A stretch of 64,000 nt of DNA, taken from contig OX235270.1 of assembly GCA_944472135.2 (NCBI GenBank), forward strand, positions 79,493,168 to 79,557,167. Direction: 5' to 3'. Position 1 is the stretch's first letter, and the number at the start of each line of letters is the position of its first letter. A program made the position numbers and the translations under genes. The notes under the pieces are model-generated. The model worked only from the letters and a program-made list of their open reading frames with translations, was not told the origin of the DNA and did no database searches. The stretch comes from Trichobilharzia regenti. Taxonomy: Eukaryota > Platyhelminthes > Trematoda > Strigeidida > Schistosomatidae. Positions 26,071 through 39,792 of the stretch are shown one piece after another.

Positions 26071-27427
26071 GGATTTATGCATATGTCAAGTAGATTTAGC
26101 TCGTACCAGTAAATGTAGGTGTCTCAATTCCAAAGACAACAATTTCTAAGAAAGCTTTGATAAGTCATTTGGCGAAGAATGGCTGTCTTTTTTTTTGCAT
26201 CGAATAACTATGTTGTTTGTGTTATAAGTACAGTGTTTTACAACAAATTCTAGGGGAGAAGAAGCACTTAATTGTGTTTGTCCATGTAACTACTTACTCA
26301 CTATAGTCATTTACATTCACAGTGAAATCGAAAAACAGGATTTTATAGATGTACAAACGAAGATCATATTCATTGGTTAGACAAGATTAGACAATTAGGG
26401 AAGTGATAATGCTTATTTTGTAGTTAACATTTTCCAGAAAATAACAAAACGAAAAGAAAAAAGTATCTTACTGATATTTCTATGTTCCTACAATCCACAT
26501 CGTCAACCTAGTAACAATGAAATACTCTATAAGGAATTCCAGAAATATGCGTAGCCTCAAAGGATTTTTGTATATAAAATTGAATCCACTGTTCCTAAGC
26601 AGCAATGAAGCGAATAAAAACAGTCTGTCTTATTTGCATTATGCACTCAGACGCTGAATTTACAATCCATACATTTAATGTGCATATTACCATACCCACA
26701 AACTGACAATTGTTCGTCTCCTGAAATTTTCGTCAGACATTCATCTTTTTCTGGTCAGCGCTAGTTACAAGCATAAGGAAAGACAAAAACACCATTAGTG
26801 ACCATCGATTTTAAGCCAGTGGTGGTCAGCAACACTCATCATAATGAAGCCAAGAACACTATCTGAAATCAGTGGTGAGGACAGATAATAGCTTGCAGCA
26901 AGAGTTTATTAAATGTTAATGTATTTCTGTATTCTCATCTGAACTAAATGGAACTGGTGACAATGGGCTCCGAATATGGTAAGGGGTTTCACCAGCAATC
27001 TTAATAACAACTGCTGCAGAGATAAAAGCGTAATAAAACGGAAAAGGCTTCAGTAATATATAGTGATTCAAAAAAGTTTAGACTTAATCAAGAAACAAGC
27101 CTTAAAAGTTATGGTATATGAAACAATGTACCAGAAGGACGGGGTTCTTATAACTTCTCTCAAAAGACGACTGCGTTATTCAAAAGAATGCTAAGTACTA
27201 CGACTGGATGCAGCTATCCAGCCTGGATGAAATGTGGGCATTGTCCTTCTGTCACTGTATAAGTTTGCAGATTTAGCCTCTAAAAGTAGACAAGCATCAA
27301 AAGCCGAAGAGTTGACTCCTAACATGTTTGGTGGTGGCGATGATTTGCCAACTATATTAACTGAGGTCCAAGATAGAAAATTAGGAAGCTTCACCGTTTT
27401 TCATTCGTCACTTTGTGTTATCCTCGA
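26071..27427. other. No gene recognised
   Basis: AT-rich sequence between the TE cluster and copy B. Short open frames exist (for example 27234-27434 on the plus strand) but match nothing I recognise and have no splice context. Homology to PLOD intron 8 starts abruptly at 27428. Confidence 0.4.
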
Positions 27428-29797
27428 CGCCTGAGAGGCACACTAAAGTAACTTGATTGGTGGTGGCTAGCAGTAGGATCCAGGAAGAGAACTTCGTCAG
27501 CTGGATGTACCTGCATACCCAGTGAGTGGTGCTTGAACACCAAAGCATCATCCACTGGTAGCTGCAGCAAACCAAGTAGCTGATTGTAATCTGCCCGTGA
27601 CATACAAGCCTGAAAGAAACGAAACAGCAGTTCTTCCTAATATAAGCAGTGACTTCACCACTACTTCTAGTTGTGACAAAATGTTTTTATTTGTTTTTGG
27701 TTTTGATTACAGCTTGATGCCACACCGTATTTTTCGGTACAAGTATGGAATTTTCAGCATGTGATGTCGGTAGCCCAAATTTTGCAGGCCGACCATAGAT
27801 ATCAGGTGTGCTTCGGCAGGCGATCGAAACCCGGACCATGTGCATGGTCAGTGAGAGTCTAAACACTGTGACACCGATGCACATAGAATAGGGATGTTTT
27901 AAGCTCCAAGACTGAAAACTTGCATGTAAATAGTCACTGTTTTACTAATATTAGTAATAGTCGATATCGACAGTCTACCCTGGAGACTCAGACCAGATGG
28001 ATGGGATTAAACAAGCGCTTCTGTTGCTCAGTTCAAGAACAGGGTTTCTCGACAGCGGTCGCCCACTCAAATCACCAAGTACTCAGAGGTACCGAAAGTG
28101 GACATTTGAGGAGTGATAAATATACCTACAGACACCAGACTAAACCGATAGAACACTGAATAAATTGATAACACTCAGAGATATGAATCATCATAGTATA
28201 ATCAATAGGCCTGGAGAAATAATTTGAATAATGTGAATGCATTGTAAATAGCTGAGAAACGAGGTAAGTGTATATGTCGCCTAAATTTTTCGTGAAACGT
28301 ACAGTAATGAACACAAATTCAGTTTATACTCACTTTATCATCAGCCTGATGAAAATCATACATAACATGTCGATTGCCCTAATCTCGATTACGGTGTAGG
28401 AGAGTAGAAGAAGTCTGCCTAGTAAAATATTTTAACTGATACACTCATATGCAAATAAAATTCACCCACGTAAACAGTAACCGTACTATTGCCCACTATA
28501 CCAATAACCCTCCTGTTTAGACGTACTCTCACGAAAACTCTGGCAAAGGCAACAGTAGCAGCATCTTATCAATGTTCCATAATGGTAATCTAGAGTGTCA
28601 TGTAACTTAGTTCAACTAGTGGGAAACCACTATATGAATATTAATGAAGTTACTCAAGATGTGTAAAGGAATAATGTATCTTCTTTACTTGATATCGTTC
28701 ACATTTCGAGAGTAGCATTCCGCTCATATTTCTGTCATTCAATACAACTGGCTTGGATATGTGTAACTGTAGGTAGGTTTACAAAACAGTAGAGACGTGT
28801 GTATGTGTATCGACTGTACGACTTGAGATGGTAATGCTAATAAGCTCCCAAATCCTACCATCGAAATCGTCTCCATCCATCCCTACTGTAGTTAGATCTC
28901 AGGGCTTGTGTTGAATAGATTTCACTGAACATTGACTCAACTAAACATCACGACCTGACAATGCCTATACGATTCTGATCATAACTGACTGTCTGATAAA
29001 AATGTGTTTTCCCAGATAGAAAACGCATTTACCTATCTAAAGTGAAACAAAAATTGTGTACCCAGTGTTTATCACAATGCCCTTCATTCACAATAAACAA
29101 TTATTTTAAAATTATTCTCCTATTTGTAGAAGCAGGAATATCCGCTGATAGTCATGGGGAATTTCATTGAATACCCAACACCGTTTATTGGAAAGTGTTT
29201 CCAACGAGTAGCAGAGCTGTCATATCCGAAGTCTCGAATTCATATAGTGGGTCACAGAGCGGTGAGTTAAAATTAAGACTGACAAGGATGTTATGTTAAA
29301 CTTTATTTGAAACCTCAATATCAAAATCACCTCCAAATAAATTAAATGTCTGGAGGAGTGGGAAACAATGATGAGTAATACTAACCCATGAGTGAACACT
29401 CATGTCGTAGAAATCTGCATCCAGATTGAAATTGTTTACCGTCTCGATTTAGGGCTTTATCAGGGAGTTTAGATTTAAGGGAAACACCACATAATAGTAC
29501 GGTCAACAACTAAGTGTCTATCAGACTGATGTCATCTGTCAATTTACAGAAGAAGTCAAGGGAGAACAGGGGAAAAGACAGAAAGGCAGTAATGGAGAGT
29601 ACAGGTCTTCAGAAATACAACCGTATAGGGTGAAAACAACCTGGAAAACTTTAATTGTAAAAATGTTAGGCCGGTAAAGAGAATAAACCAAACATTTCAC
29701 GCTTAGTTCATACAGCATAGCTTAGCAAGTCTGGGTGGTACATATCCAGTATGAAAATAAACAATATTATTTCCTTTACAGAGAACGGCAAAAGCCA
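27428..29797 (+). pseudogene. PLOD: PLOD copy B: part of intron 8, exon 9, intron 9, start of exon 10
   Basis: Duplicate of 15021-17450 at an offset of 12407 bp. It includes exon 9 (29130-29261) with both splice sites. It is the most diverged copy: two coding changes in exon 9 (ATT to AAT after the VMG codons, and TTT to TGT giving GKCFQ instead of GKFFQ), several intron changes, and a deletion of about 50 bp near the end of intron 9. Exon 10 stops after about 20 bp, where an RTE element begins. It has no start codon, earlier exons or dioxygenase exons, so it is a dead fragment. It is the likely source of the tandem array, which shares the GKCFQ change and the intron deletion. Confidence 0.9.
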
Positions 29798-29799
29798 AG

Positions 29800-31725
29800 T
29801 CTTTTCATTATGATTATTGTTTCCTTAAACTCCTAGAGGACAAAGGGCTTCAGCCACACGATTAAATTGAGTTCGGTTCCACTTTGCTCTACGTCTGCCG
29901 ATATGCTTTCGTTGCCTCTTCACATGAACTCCTCCGCATCTTTCTTTCATGTTGATTGCTGTCGACCTCCACACAGACTTCAGAGTAATGAAACCTTGCT
30001 TCGCTTTACTAATCTTTTCTTTGATATTCTCGTCAGTTGCGCCTGTACTTGAAACGAAGCTTCCCAGGTAGGTAAATGTAGTTACTTCTTTAAAATTTCT
30101 TCCACTTATGTTGATTGTTGTTGCTGTTGGCCTCGAATCTTCATCACCTCTGTCTTCTCTATGCTCACCTGAAGTCCTATCTTTGTGAACGTGTTGCTTT
30201 TCACTTGCATATCTTCCAGTTTGTGGCAAATACGACAAATATCATCCGTCAATTACAGATCCTCCAAGTTTTTAGTGTGGGTCCGTTTTATGCCTGTTTC
30301 TTCGCTGCCCACTGTCTGTTGCATTATCCAGTCTACCGCAATCAGGAAAATCATTGGAGATAGTAGGCAGCCAGCCTTGTCTTACACCCGTCTTCACTTC
30401 AAAGGATTCCGTGAGTTTCCCGCTGTGGATTACTTGGCGTGCAGAAATGTCGTAAAACTGTTGGATGAGCTGCATAATTGTTAGCAGCACTCCGTAGTAG
30501 CGAAGTAATTTCCAAATCACCTCTCGATCGACGCTGTTAAAGGTTTTCTCAGAGTCAATGAAGTTGAGGTAAAGAGCTGACTGCCATTCCAAGCTCTGTT
30601 CAATGATGGTCCGTAGTGTTGCGATTTGATCGATGCATGACCTATTCCTCCTGAATCCAGCCTGTTCCGGTCAAAGCTTTCCATCCAGGACGTGTTTGAT
30701 ACTCTCCAGTATGATGCGGCTTAGTATTTTGCTTGGGATAGACAGGAGCATTATGCCCCACTAGTTCTTGCATTGACTTAAGTCTCCTTTCATTGGCAGG
30801 TACCTTCCCTTCTTTCCACACCTTCTTCAGCAGTGGTGTCATCAAGTCTGCTGATGTTTCGGGGTCCATTTTCAATGCTTCTGCGGGGATCCCATCTGGT
30901 TCTGCTGCTTTTCCAGTTCTCAGCATCTTTACTGCCTTCAGGTTTTCTGTTTTCGTCGGAGGGTTGATGTCCACTGGTAGTTCTGCTTCCGCTGTTGGTA
31001 TTATTGGGCGCGTTGTAGGTGGCGGTTGGTCTAGAAGTCTTTTGAAGTGTTCAGCCCAGTGTTTCCTTTGCTCCACCTCTTTGGTGATTGACTTTCCATT
31101 GTCATCCTTCACTGGCTTAATTTGTGTCGAACTTTCCCCCGAAAGGTGCCTAGTTGTTTGGTAGAGTGTTGCGAGGTCTCCTTTGCCTGCAGCTTGTTCT
31201 GCTTCACTTGTCATAGCTTTATAATATTGCCTTTTGCCTTCCTTGGCACTTTTCTTTACTCTTTTGTTCAGTGTATTGTAGCTTGCGTTCAGCTCTTGTT
31301 TTTGTTGCTTGTCAATGCAGTGGGTTATCTTTTGTTTCATTACTGTTTGTCCTGTCTCTTCTTTCTACCTGGAACTTCCATGCAGGTTTGACTACACAGC
31401 GCCTTCAGGTTTTTCCAGTGCTTTTCAATGCTGGTCTCTTCGCTAGTGTTGATTTGTGTCTCCGCATTTTTCCTTATGACTACAGTGAAGATGTCCTTTG
31501 AGGCCTGGTCCTTTATATTTTGAGTATTGAACTCGACTTGTGGTCTTTCTGCAGCTCCTGTTTCTTTCAAAGTTTTTAATTTGATTTCGAGTGCTCCTTG
31601 TATGAGACAGTGATCTGAGCCAAAGTCTGCTCCTCTTCTTACTTTCATGCCCAGTAAGCTGCGTCTACACTTCCTCGAGAAGCATTGAGATGAAGTCCAT
31701 TTGGTTTTTGATTCGCCTATCTAGG
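29800..31725 (-). mobile_element. Degenerate RTE-clade (SR2-like) retrotransposon, array unit 1
   Basis: Minus-strand fragments in order encode the end of the endonuclease (GSDHCLI, 31340-31648), the linker and RT start (ERRKHWAEHF-like and GKAAEPDGIPAEALK, 30642-31340), RT motifs A and B (LYLNFIDSEKTFNSVDREVI and VKTGVRQGW, 30272-30592) and the C-terminal region (FTYLGSFVSSTGATDENIKE, 29825-30238). Motif C is damaged: FADD is replaced by LTDD directly after an in-frame stop. The frame is broken at several points, so the element cannot move by itself. The 5' part of the endonuclease is missing: the element joins PLOD exon 9 of the next unit at 31726. Family relation to schistosome SR2 is from memory of its RT motifs. 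Confidence 0.85.
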
Positions 31726-32365
31726 ATTTTCATTGAATACCCAACACCGTTTATTGGAAAGTGTTTCCAACGAGTAGCAGAGCTGTCATATCCGAAGTCT
31801 CGAATTCATATAGTGGGTCACAGAGCGGTGAGTTAAAATTAAGACTGACAAGGATGTTATGTTAAACTTTATTTGAAACCTCAATATCAAAATCACCTCC
31901 AAATAAATTAAATGTCTGGAGGAGTGGGAAACAATGATGAGTAATACTAACCCATGAGTGAACACTCATGTCGTAGAAATCTGCATCCAGATTGAAATTG
32001 TTTACCGTCTCGATTTAGGGCTTTATCAGGGAGTTTAGATTTAAGGGAAACACCACATAATAGTACGGTCAACAACTAAGTGTCTATCAGACTGATGTCA
32101 TCTGTCAATTTACAGAAGAAGTCAAGGGAGAACAGGGGAAAAGACAGAAAGGCAGTAATGGAGAGTACAGGTCTTCAGAAATACAACCGTATAGGGTGAA
32201 AACAACCTGGAAAACTTTAATTGTAAAAATGTTAGGCCGGTAAAGAGAATAAACCAAACATTTCACGCTTAGTTCATACAGCATAGCTTAGCAAGTCTGG
32301 GTGGTACATATCCAGTATGAAAATAAACAATATTATTTCCTTTACAGAGAACGGCAAAAGCCAAG

Positions 32366-34291
32366 TCTTTTCATTATGATTATTGTTTCCTTAAACTCCT
32401 AGAGGACAAAGGGCTTCAGCCACACGATTAAATTGAGTTCGGTTCCACTTTGCTCTACGTCTGCCGATATGCTTTCGTTGCCTCTTCACATGAACTCCTC
32501 CGCATCTTTCTTTCATGTTGATTGCTGTCGACCTCCACACAGACTTCAGAGTAATGAAACCTTGCTTCGCTTTACTAATCTTTTCTTTGATATTCTCGTC
32601 AGTTGCGCCTGTACTTGAAACGAAGCTTCCCAGGTAGGTAAATGTAGTTACTTCTTTAAAATTTCTTCCACTTATGTTGATTGTTGTTGCTGTTGGCCTC
32701 GAATCTTCATCACCTCTGTCTTCTCTATGCTCACCTGAAGTCCTATCTTTGTGAACGTGTTGCTTTTCACTTGCATATCTTCCAGTTTGTGGCAAATACG
32801 ACAAATATCATCCGTCAATTACAGATCCTCCAAGTTTTTAGTGTGGGTCCGTTTTATGCCTGTTTCTTCGCTGCCCACTGTCTGTTGCATTATCCAGTCT
32901 ACCGCAATCAGGAAAATCATTGGAGATAGTAGGCAGCCAGCCTTGTCTTACACCCGTCTTCACTTCAAAGGATTCCGTGAGTTTCCCGCTGTGGATTACT
33001 TGGCGTGCAGAAATGTCGTAAAACTGTTGGATGAGCTGCATAATTGTTAGCAGCACTCCGTAGTAGCGAAGTAATTTCCAAATCACCTCTCGATCGACGC
33101 TGTTAAAGGTTTTCTCAGAGTCAATGAAGTTGAGGTAAAGAGCTGACTGCCATTCCAAGCTCTGTTCAATGATGGTCCGTAGTGTTGCGATTTGATCGAT
33201 GCATGACCTATTCCTCCTGAATCCAGCCTGTTCCGGTCAAAGCTTTCCATCCAGGACGTGTTTGATACTCTCCAGTATGATGCGGCTTAGTATTTTGCTT
33301 GGGATAGACAGGAGCATTATGCCCCACTAGTTCTTGCATTGACTTAAGTCTCCTTTCATTGGCAGGTACCTTCCCTTCTTTCCACACCTTCTTCAGCAGT
33401 GGTGTCATCAAGTCTGCTGATGTTTCGGGGTCCATTTTCAATGCTTCTGCGGGGATCCCATCTGGTTCTGCTGCTTTTCCAGTTCTCAGCATCTTTACTG
33501 CCTTCAGGTTTTCTGTTTTCGTCGGAGGGTTGATGTCCACTGGTAGTTCTGCTTCCGCTGTTGGTATTATTGGGCGCGTTGTAGGTGGCGGTTGGTCTAG
33601 AAGTCTTTTGAAGTGTTCAGCCCAGTGTTTCCTTTGCTCCACCTCTTTGGTGATTGACTTTCCATTGTCATCCTTCACTGGCTTAATTTGTGTCGAACTT
33701 TCCCCCGAAAGGTGCCTAGTTGTTTGGTAGAGTGTTGCGAGGTCTCCTTTGCCTGCAGCTTGTTCTGCTTCACTTGTCATAGCTTTATAATATTGCCTTT
33801 TGCCTTCCTTGGCACTTTTCTTTACTCTTTTGTTCAGTGTATTGTAGCTTGCGTTCAGCTCTTGTTTTTGTTGCTTGTCAATGCAGTGGGTTATCTTTTG
33901 TTTCATTACTGTTTGTCCTGTCTCTTCTTTCTACCTGGAACTTCCATGCAGGTTTGACTACACAGCGCCTTCAGGTTTTTCCAGTGCTTTTCAATGCTGG
34001 TCTCTTCGCTAGTGTTGATTTGTGTCTCCGCATTTTTCCTTATGACTACAGTGAAGATGTCCTTTGAGGCCTGGTCCTTTATATTTTGAGTATTGAACTC
34101 GACTTGTGGTCTTTCTGCAGCTCCTGTTTCTTTCAAAGTTTTTAATTTGATTTCGAGTGCTCCTTGTATGAGACAGTGATCTGAGCCAAAGTCTGCTCCT
34201 CTTCTTACTTTCATGCCCAGTAAGCTGCGTCTACACTTCCTCGAGAAGCATTGAGATGAAGTCCATTTGGTTTTTGATTCGCCTATCTAGG
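32366..34291 (-). mobile_element. Degenerate RTE-clade retrotransposon, array unit 2
   Basis: Same element as in unit 1, displaced by 2566 bp, with the same stops and frameshifts. The shared damage shows it was copied as part of the array and is not an independent insertion. Confidence 0.85.
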
Positions 34292-34514
34292 ATTTTCATT
34301 GAATACCCAACACCGTTTATTGGAAAGTGTTTCCAACGAGTAGCAGAGCTGTCATATCCGAAGTCTCGAATTCATATAGTGGGTCACAGAGCGGTGAGTT
34401 AAAATTAAGACTGACAAGGATGTTATGTTAAACTTTATTTGAAACCTCAATATCAAAATCACCTCCAAATAAATTAAATGTCTGGAGGAGTGGGAAACAA
34501 TGATGAGTAATACT

Positions 34515-34832
34515 TTAAAGGTTGAGGGATATTAAAGGTTTGACGTGATATCTCGTTCAACAACTTCTAATTAATTTATTCTCGCGTACCAAAGACAAAG
34601 CAAAAGCCAATAATTGGTCGTCCAAACGAAGAAATGTATTTAGGAACCAAAACCAGCCGATAGACGAACGCTTAGCTAGCTAGTGATCGTGCACGTTACA
34701 CGACGGGGTACCAAATGGCGGGGATGCTTGACCGGAAGCCTTCAGCTAAACAAGTCGACTTAAACAGTGGTGGTCAGCATCCAATGAGTGATTGCTGTGG
34801 TCAATAATTTTGGGGAATTATTTACCGCTACA
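34515..34832 (-). repeat. Gypsy copy 1, 3' LTR (element orientation)
   Basis: About 318 bp, matching 36904-37221. It is preceded in element orientation by the polypurine tract just right of 34832. Confidence 0.9.
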
Positions 34833-35337
34833 GCTCACTCCCCCCCTAGTGGGGTCGTGAGGACCCTAAGACAGAACCAGCCGGAAGTAAAAAAAACTCG
34901 ATGGTTCCCTTTCGGGTGAAAAAAATCTTCCGAGCGGCTTGGTCTTATGCCTACTGGTTTGTCTGCCTATGCTAATGGGGTGTTTGTACATAGCTTCCTG
35001 GTGTTGTTAGTTGGATTCCGTGCTTCGTTTGTTTCCCGTCCAGTGCCCGTCGCACCTGGAAAAGAAAACAAGAATGCTAAGAACCATGTCGAGGAAAATG
35101 TACGAAATGATCTTTTTGGTTAAAAAAAATTGTGTGCATTTACTATACAGTAAACTTTTGCTAAGTTCAGAACATCGAGAAAAAAAATACATCGAATTAA
35201 TTTTTTAAGTATGTTACATGAACTGTGGAGAAAAAACAATTTTTTTGTGTTCGGTGGTACTGTATATAAAAAAAACTTATACGTCAAAAAAAAAATAGTA
35301 CCACAAACGAGTGAGTTGCGTGAATCACACGACTTCG

Positions 35338-36860
35338 TTAATTCAAATAAGTGTGCAAGTGTTCTGGGAACCTTACAGTGCATCCAGAACGGTTTTTCTT
35401 AGGAGGCTCAACCTTAGTAGCCAGTGGGCGAATGCCCTTGCAGTCAATAGTGTGACCCAGGAAGTCGAGTGAGTCAACACCAATTTGACACTTATGAATA
35501 TTAATGGTAACACCATGTTGGCGTAACCTGTCAAATGCCAAGTCCAAGTGCCGAAGGTGAGTTTCCTTGTCTGGACTGGCGATGAGGCAGTCGTCTAAGT
35601 ATGCATATACAAAGTCGAGACCGCGAAATACTTCGTCAATGAAGCGTTGGAATGTTTGGGCTGCATTCCGAAGACCGAATGGCATACGTAGAAATTCAAA
35701 AAGTCCGAAAGGCGTAATGATAGCCGTTTTCGGGATGTCTTCTGTTGCCATCGGGATTTGGTTATACGCTTTAACCAAGTCGATTTTGGAGAATATAGTC
35801 GCGCCGGATAAGGTTGCCGTCAAGTCGTGTATATGAGGCAACGGGTAGCAATCAGGGGTTGTTTTGGCATTCACTCGCCGGTAATCACCGGTGGGTCGCC
35901 AATCGTTGCTATCCTTTTTCGGAACCATATGAAGTGGGGATGCCCATGGGCTATTCGAAGGTCGAATGATGCCAAGGCTAAGCATATGGTCAAATTCATT
36001 CCTGGCGATTCTCAGTTTGTCAGGAGCTAATCGTCGTGCTTTAGATGTCACAGGTTGTCCTGTGGTAATGATGTGGTGCATAACATTGCTGGTTATGCAC
36101 GGTAGGTCGTTCGACGGGCAATTAAGTTCCGGATACTTGTCAACGATAGGTTGAAAAGTTGGATCAAGAATTGCCTTTATCTTAACGGGTGACAAGCTAG
36201 GGCCTATGTAGGTAATGCCTTTGATAGACAGACTAGTAGTATTGTCAATCAGTCGTTTTCGGCGGACGTCTACGAGTAAATCATGATGATTAAGTAGGTC
36301 CGTGCCAATGATGGGCATTGTAACGTCAGCGAGAAGGAAAATCCACCGAATAGGTTTGCGTAAACCTACGTTCAGATAGACGTATTTCCTACCAAAGGTT
36401 GCGATTGGTTTTCCATTTGCAGCCTGTAAGTTGAAGGTAGGTTCCTTCTGTCGATCTGCTGCTGTAGCAGGAAGGACGCTGACTTCGGCGCCTGTGTCGA
36501 CTAAGTATCGAGTCTGGCTTATCACATCATGGATGTAAAGTAGGCGGCTAGTGCCACCGGCGACGGTTGCCGCTAACGCGTGCCGGCGGGATAGTTTCCC
36601 ACAGACTTTGAGACATTTCCGAAGTTACAAGGCTTACGGCAACACTTCGCTTCTTGGCCATAGGTGTTGTGGTACCAGCACCAGTCAGGGTTTTTCAGTG
36701 AACGTGGTTTGGACTTAGATCGACCACGCGAGTTCCTGCGTTGAGGAGATTTAGGACGACGGTTGGAGGATTTAGAATGTGTGTTTGACCTAAACATCTG
36801 CTGAAGGGAGTTGCATAACTCTGTCATTGCAGGATCCTCACTCGAAGTCTGCTTAGTCAT
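35338..36860 (-). pseudogene. Gypsy gag-pol remnant of copy 1, frameshifted
   Basis: Two frames: 36573-36860 (basic gag end with the zinc-finger-like CWYH...CCRKPC) and 35338-36525 (aspartic protease [13 protein letters not shown] with YLDD). In copy 2 the same sequence is one 507-codon frame. Here one C is missing from a run of Cs near 36600, which shifts the frame between gag and protease. Confidence 0.85.
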
Positions 36861-36903
36861 TGAGCATATTTCGGGAACGAGATATCACGTCGGGCTCACC
36901 AGT

Positions 36904-37221
36904 TTAAAGGTTGAGGGATATTAAAGGTTTGACGTGATATCTCGTTCAACAACTTCTAATTAATTTATTCTCGCGTACCAAAGACAAAGCAAAAGCCAAT
37001 AATTGGTCGTCCAAACGAAGAAATGTATTTAGGAACCAAAACCAGCCGATAGACGAACGCTTAGCTAGCTAGTGATCGTGCACGTTACACGACGGGGTAC
37101 CAAATGGCGGGGATGCTTGACCGGAAGCCTTCAGCTAAACAAGTCGACTTAAACAGTGGTGGTCAGCATCCAATGAGTGATTGCTGTGGTCAATAATTTT
37201 GGGGAATTATTTACCGCTACA
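36904..37221 (-). repeat. Gypsy copy 1, 5' LTR (element orientation)
   Basis: About 318 bp, matching 34515-34832. The following interior on the minus strand starts TGGTGAGCCCGACG, the expected place of a tRNA primer site; I could not identify the tRNA. Confidence 0.9.
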
Positions 37222-37643
37222 ATACTAACCCATGAGTGAACACTCATGTCGTAGAAATCTGCATCCAGATTGAAATTGTTTACCGTCTCGATTTAGGGCT
37301 TTATCAGGGAGTTTAGATTTAAGGGAAACACCACATAATAGTACGGTCAACAACTAAGTGTCTATCAGACTGATGTCATCTGTCAATTTACAGAAGAAGT
37401 CAAGGGAGAACAGGGGAAAAGACAGAAAGGCAGTAATGGAGAGTACAGGTCTTCAGAAATACAACCGTATAGGGTGAAAACAACCTGGAAAACTTTAATT
37501 GTAAAAATGTTAGGCCGGTAAAGAGAATAAACCAAACATTTCACGCTTAGTTCATACAGCATAGCTTAGCAAGTCTGGGTGGTACATATCCAGTATGAAA
37601 ATAAACAATATTATTTCCTTTACAGAGAACGGCAAAAGCCAAG

Positions 37644-39569
37644 TCTTTTCATTATGATTATTGTTTCCTTAAACTCCTAGAGGACAAAGGGCTTCAGCCA
37701 CACGATTAAATTGAGTTCGGTTCCACTTTGCTCTACGTCTGCCGATATGCTTTCGTTGCCTCTTCACATGAACTCCTCCGCATCTTTCTTTCATGTTGAT
37801 TGCTGTCGACCTCCACACAGACTTCAGAGTAATGAAACCTTGCTTCGCTTTACTAATCTTTTCTTTGATATTCTCGTCAGTTGCGCCTGTACTTGAAACG
37901 AAGCTTCCCAGGTAGGTAAATGTAGTTACTTCTTTAAAATTTCTTCCACTTATGTTGATTGTTGTTGCTGTTGGCCTCGAATCTTCATCACCTCTGTCTT
38001 CTCTATGCTCACCTGAAGTCCTATCTTTGTGAACGTGTTGCTTTTCACTTGCATATCTTCCAGTTTGTGGCAAATACGACAAATATCATCCGTCAATTAC
38101 AGATCCTCCAAGTTTTTAGTGTGGGTCCGTTTTATGCCTGTTTCTTCGCTGCCCACTGTCTGTTGCATTATCCAGTCTACCGCAATCAGGAAAATCATTG
38201 GAGATAGTAGGCAGCCAGCCTTGTCTTACACCCGTCTTCACTTCAAAGGATTCCGTGAGTTTCCCGCTGTGGATTACTTGGCGTGCAGAAATGTCGTAAA
38301 ACTGTTGGATGAGCTGCATAATTGTTAGCAGCACTCCGTAGTAGCGAAGTAATTTCCAAATCACCTCTCGATCGACGCTGTTAAAGGTTTTCTCAGAGTC
38401 AATGAAGTTGAGGTAAAGAGCTGACTGCCATTCCAAGCTCTGTTCAATGATGGTCCGTAGTGTTGCGATTTGATCGATGCATGACCTATTCCTCCTGAAT
38501 CCAGCCTGTTCCGGTCAAAGCTTTCCATCCAGGACGTGTTTGATACTCTCCAGTATGATGCGGCTTAGTATTTTGCTTGGGATAGACAGGAGCATTATGC
38601 CCCACTAGTTCTTGCATTGACTTAAGTCTCCTTTCATTGGCAGGTACCTTCCCTTCTTTCCACACCTTCTTCAGCAGTGGTGTCATCAAGTCTGCTGATG
38701 TTTCGGGGTCCATTTTCAATGCTTCTGCGGGGATCCCATCTGGTTCTGCTGCTTTTCCAGTTCTCAGCATCTTTACTGCCTTCAGGTTTTCTGTTTTCGT
38801 CGGAGGGTTGATGTCCACTGGTAGTTCTGCTTCCGCTGTTGGTATTATTGGGCGCGTTGTAGGTGGCGGTTGGTCTAGAAGTCTTTTGAAGTGTTCAGCC
38901 CAGTGTTTCCTTTGCTCCACCTCTTTGGTGATTGACTTTCCATTGTCATCCTTCACTGGCTTAATTTGTGTCGAACTTTCCCCCGAAAGGTGCCTAGTTG
39001 TTTGGTAGAGTGTTGCGAGGTCTCCTTTGCCTGCAGCTTGTTCTGCTTCACTTGTCATAGCTTTATAATATTGCCTTTTGCCTTCCTTGGCACTTTTCTT
39101 TACTCTTTTGTTCAGTGTATTGTAGCTTGCGTTCAGCTCTTGTTTTTGTTGCTTGTCAATGCAGTGGGTTATCTTTTGTTTCATTACTGTTTGTCCTGTC
39201 TCTTCTTTCTACCTGGAACTTCCATGCAGGTTTGACTACACAGCGCCTTCAGGTTTTTCCAGTGCTTTTCAATGCTGGTCTCTTCGCTAGTGTTGATTTG
39301 TGTCTCCGCATTTTTCCTTATGACTACAGTGAAGATGTCCTTTGAGGCCTGGTCCTTTATATTTTGAGTATTGAACTCGACTTGTGGTCTTTCTGCAGCT
39401 CCTGTTTCTTTCAAAGTTTTTAATTTGATTTCGAGTGCTCCTTGTATGAGACAGTGATCTGAGCCAAAGTCTGCTCCTCTTCTTACTTTCATGCCCAGTA
39501 AGCTGCGTCTACACTTCCTCGAGAAGCATTGAGATGAAGTCCATTTGGTTTTTGATTCGCCTATCTAGG
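37644..39569 (-). mobile_element. Degenerate RTE-clade retrotransposon, array unit 3
   Basis: Identical in its peptides and breaks to the element of unit 1, displaced by 7844 bp. Confidence 0.85.
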
Positions 39570-39792
39570 ATTTTCATTGAATACCCAACACCGTTTATTG
39601 GAAAGTGTTTCCAACGAGTAGCAGAGCTGTCATATCCGAAGTCTCGAATTCATATAGTGGGTCACAGAGCGGTGAGTTAAAATTAAGACTGACAAGGATG
39701 TTATGTTAAACTTTATTTGAAACCTCAATATCAAAATCACCTCCAAATAAATTAAATGTCTGGAGGAGTGGGAAACAATGATGAGTAATACT

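Larger units (their letters stand above)
34515..37221 (-). mobile_element. Internally deleted Gypsy-type LTR retrotransposon, copy 1
   Basis: Two 318 bp LTRs (34515-34832 and 36904-37221) flank a 2.1 kb interior read on the minus strand. The LTR starts TGTAGCGG in element orientation, and a purine run (AGGGGGGAGTGAG) directly precedes the 3' LTR. The 5 bp ATACT flanks the element on both sides. The interior keeps a gag zinc-finger remnant, aspartic protease and RT, but has no RNase H or integrase, so it depends on a helper element. This copy has a 1 bp deletion near 36600 that separates gag/zinc finger from protease-RT. Confidence 0.9.

Noticed and set aside
30793..31391. Plus-strand open frames across the RTE units (also at 33359, 38637 and 43917)
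   Set aside because: They are the antisense of the RTE coding region and carry no recognisable domain.
31715..31827. New splice acceptor at the RTE to exon 9 junction (TATCTAG before ATTTTC)
   Set aside because: Splicing there from PLOD exon 8 would read GAT TTT CAT TGA, an immediate stop, so it would not give a useful product.
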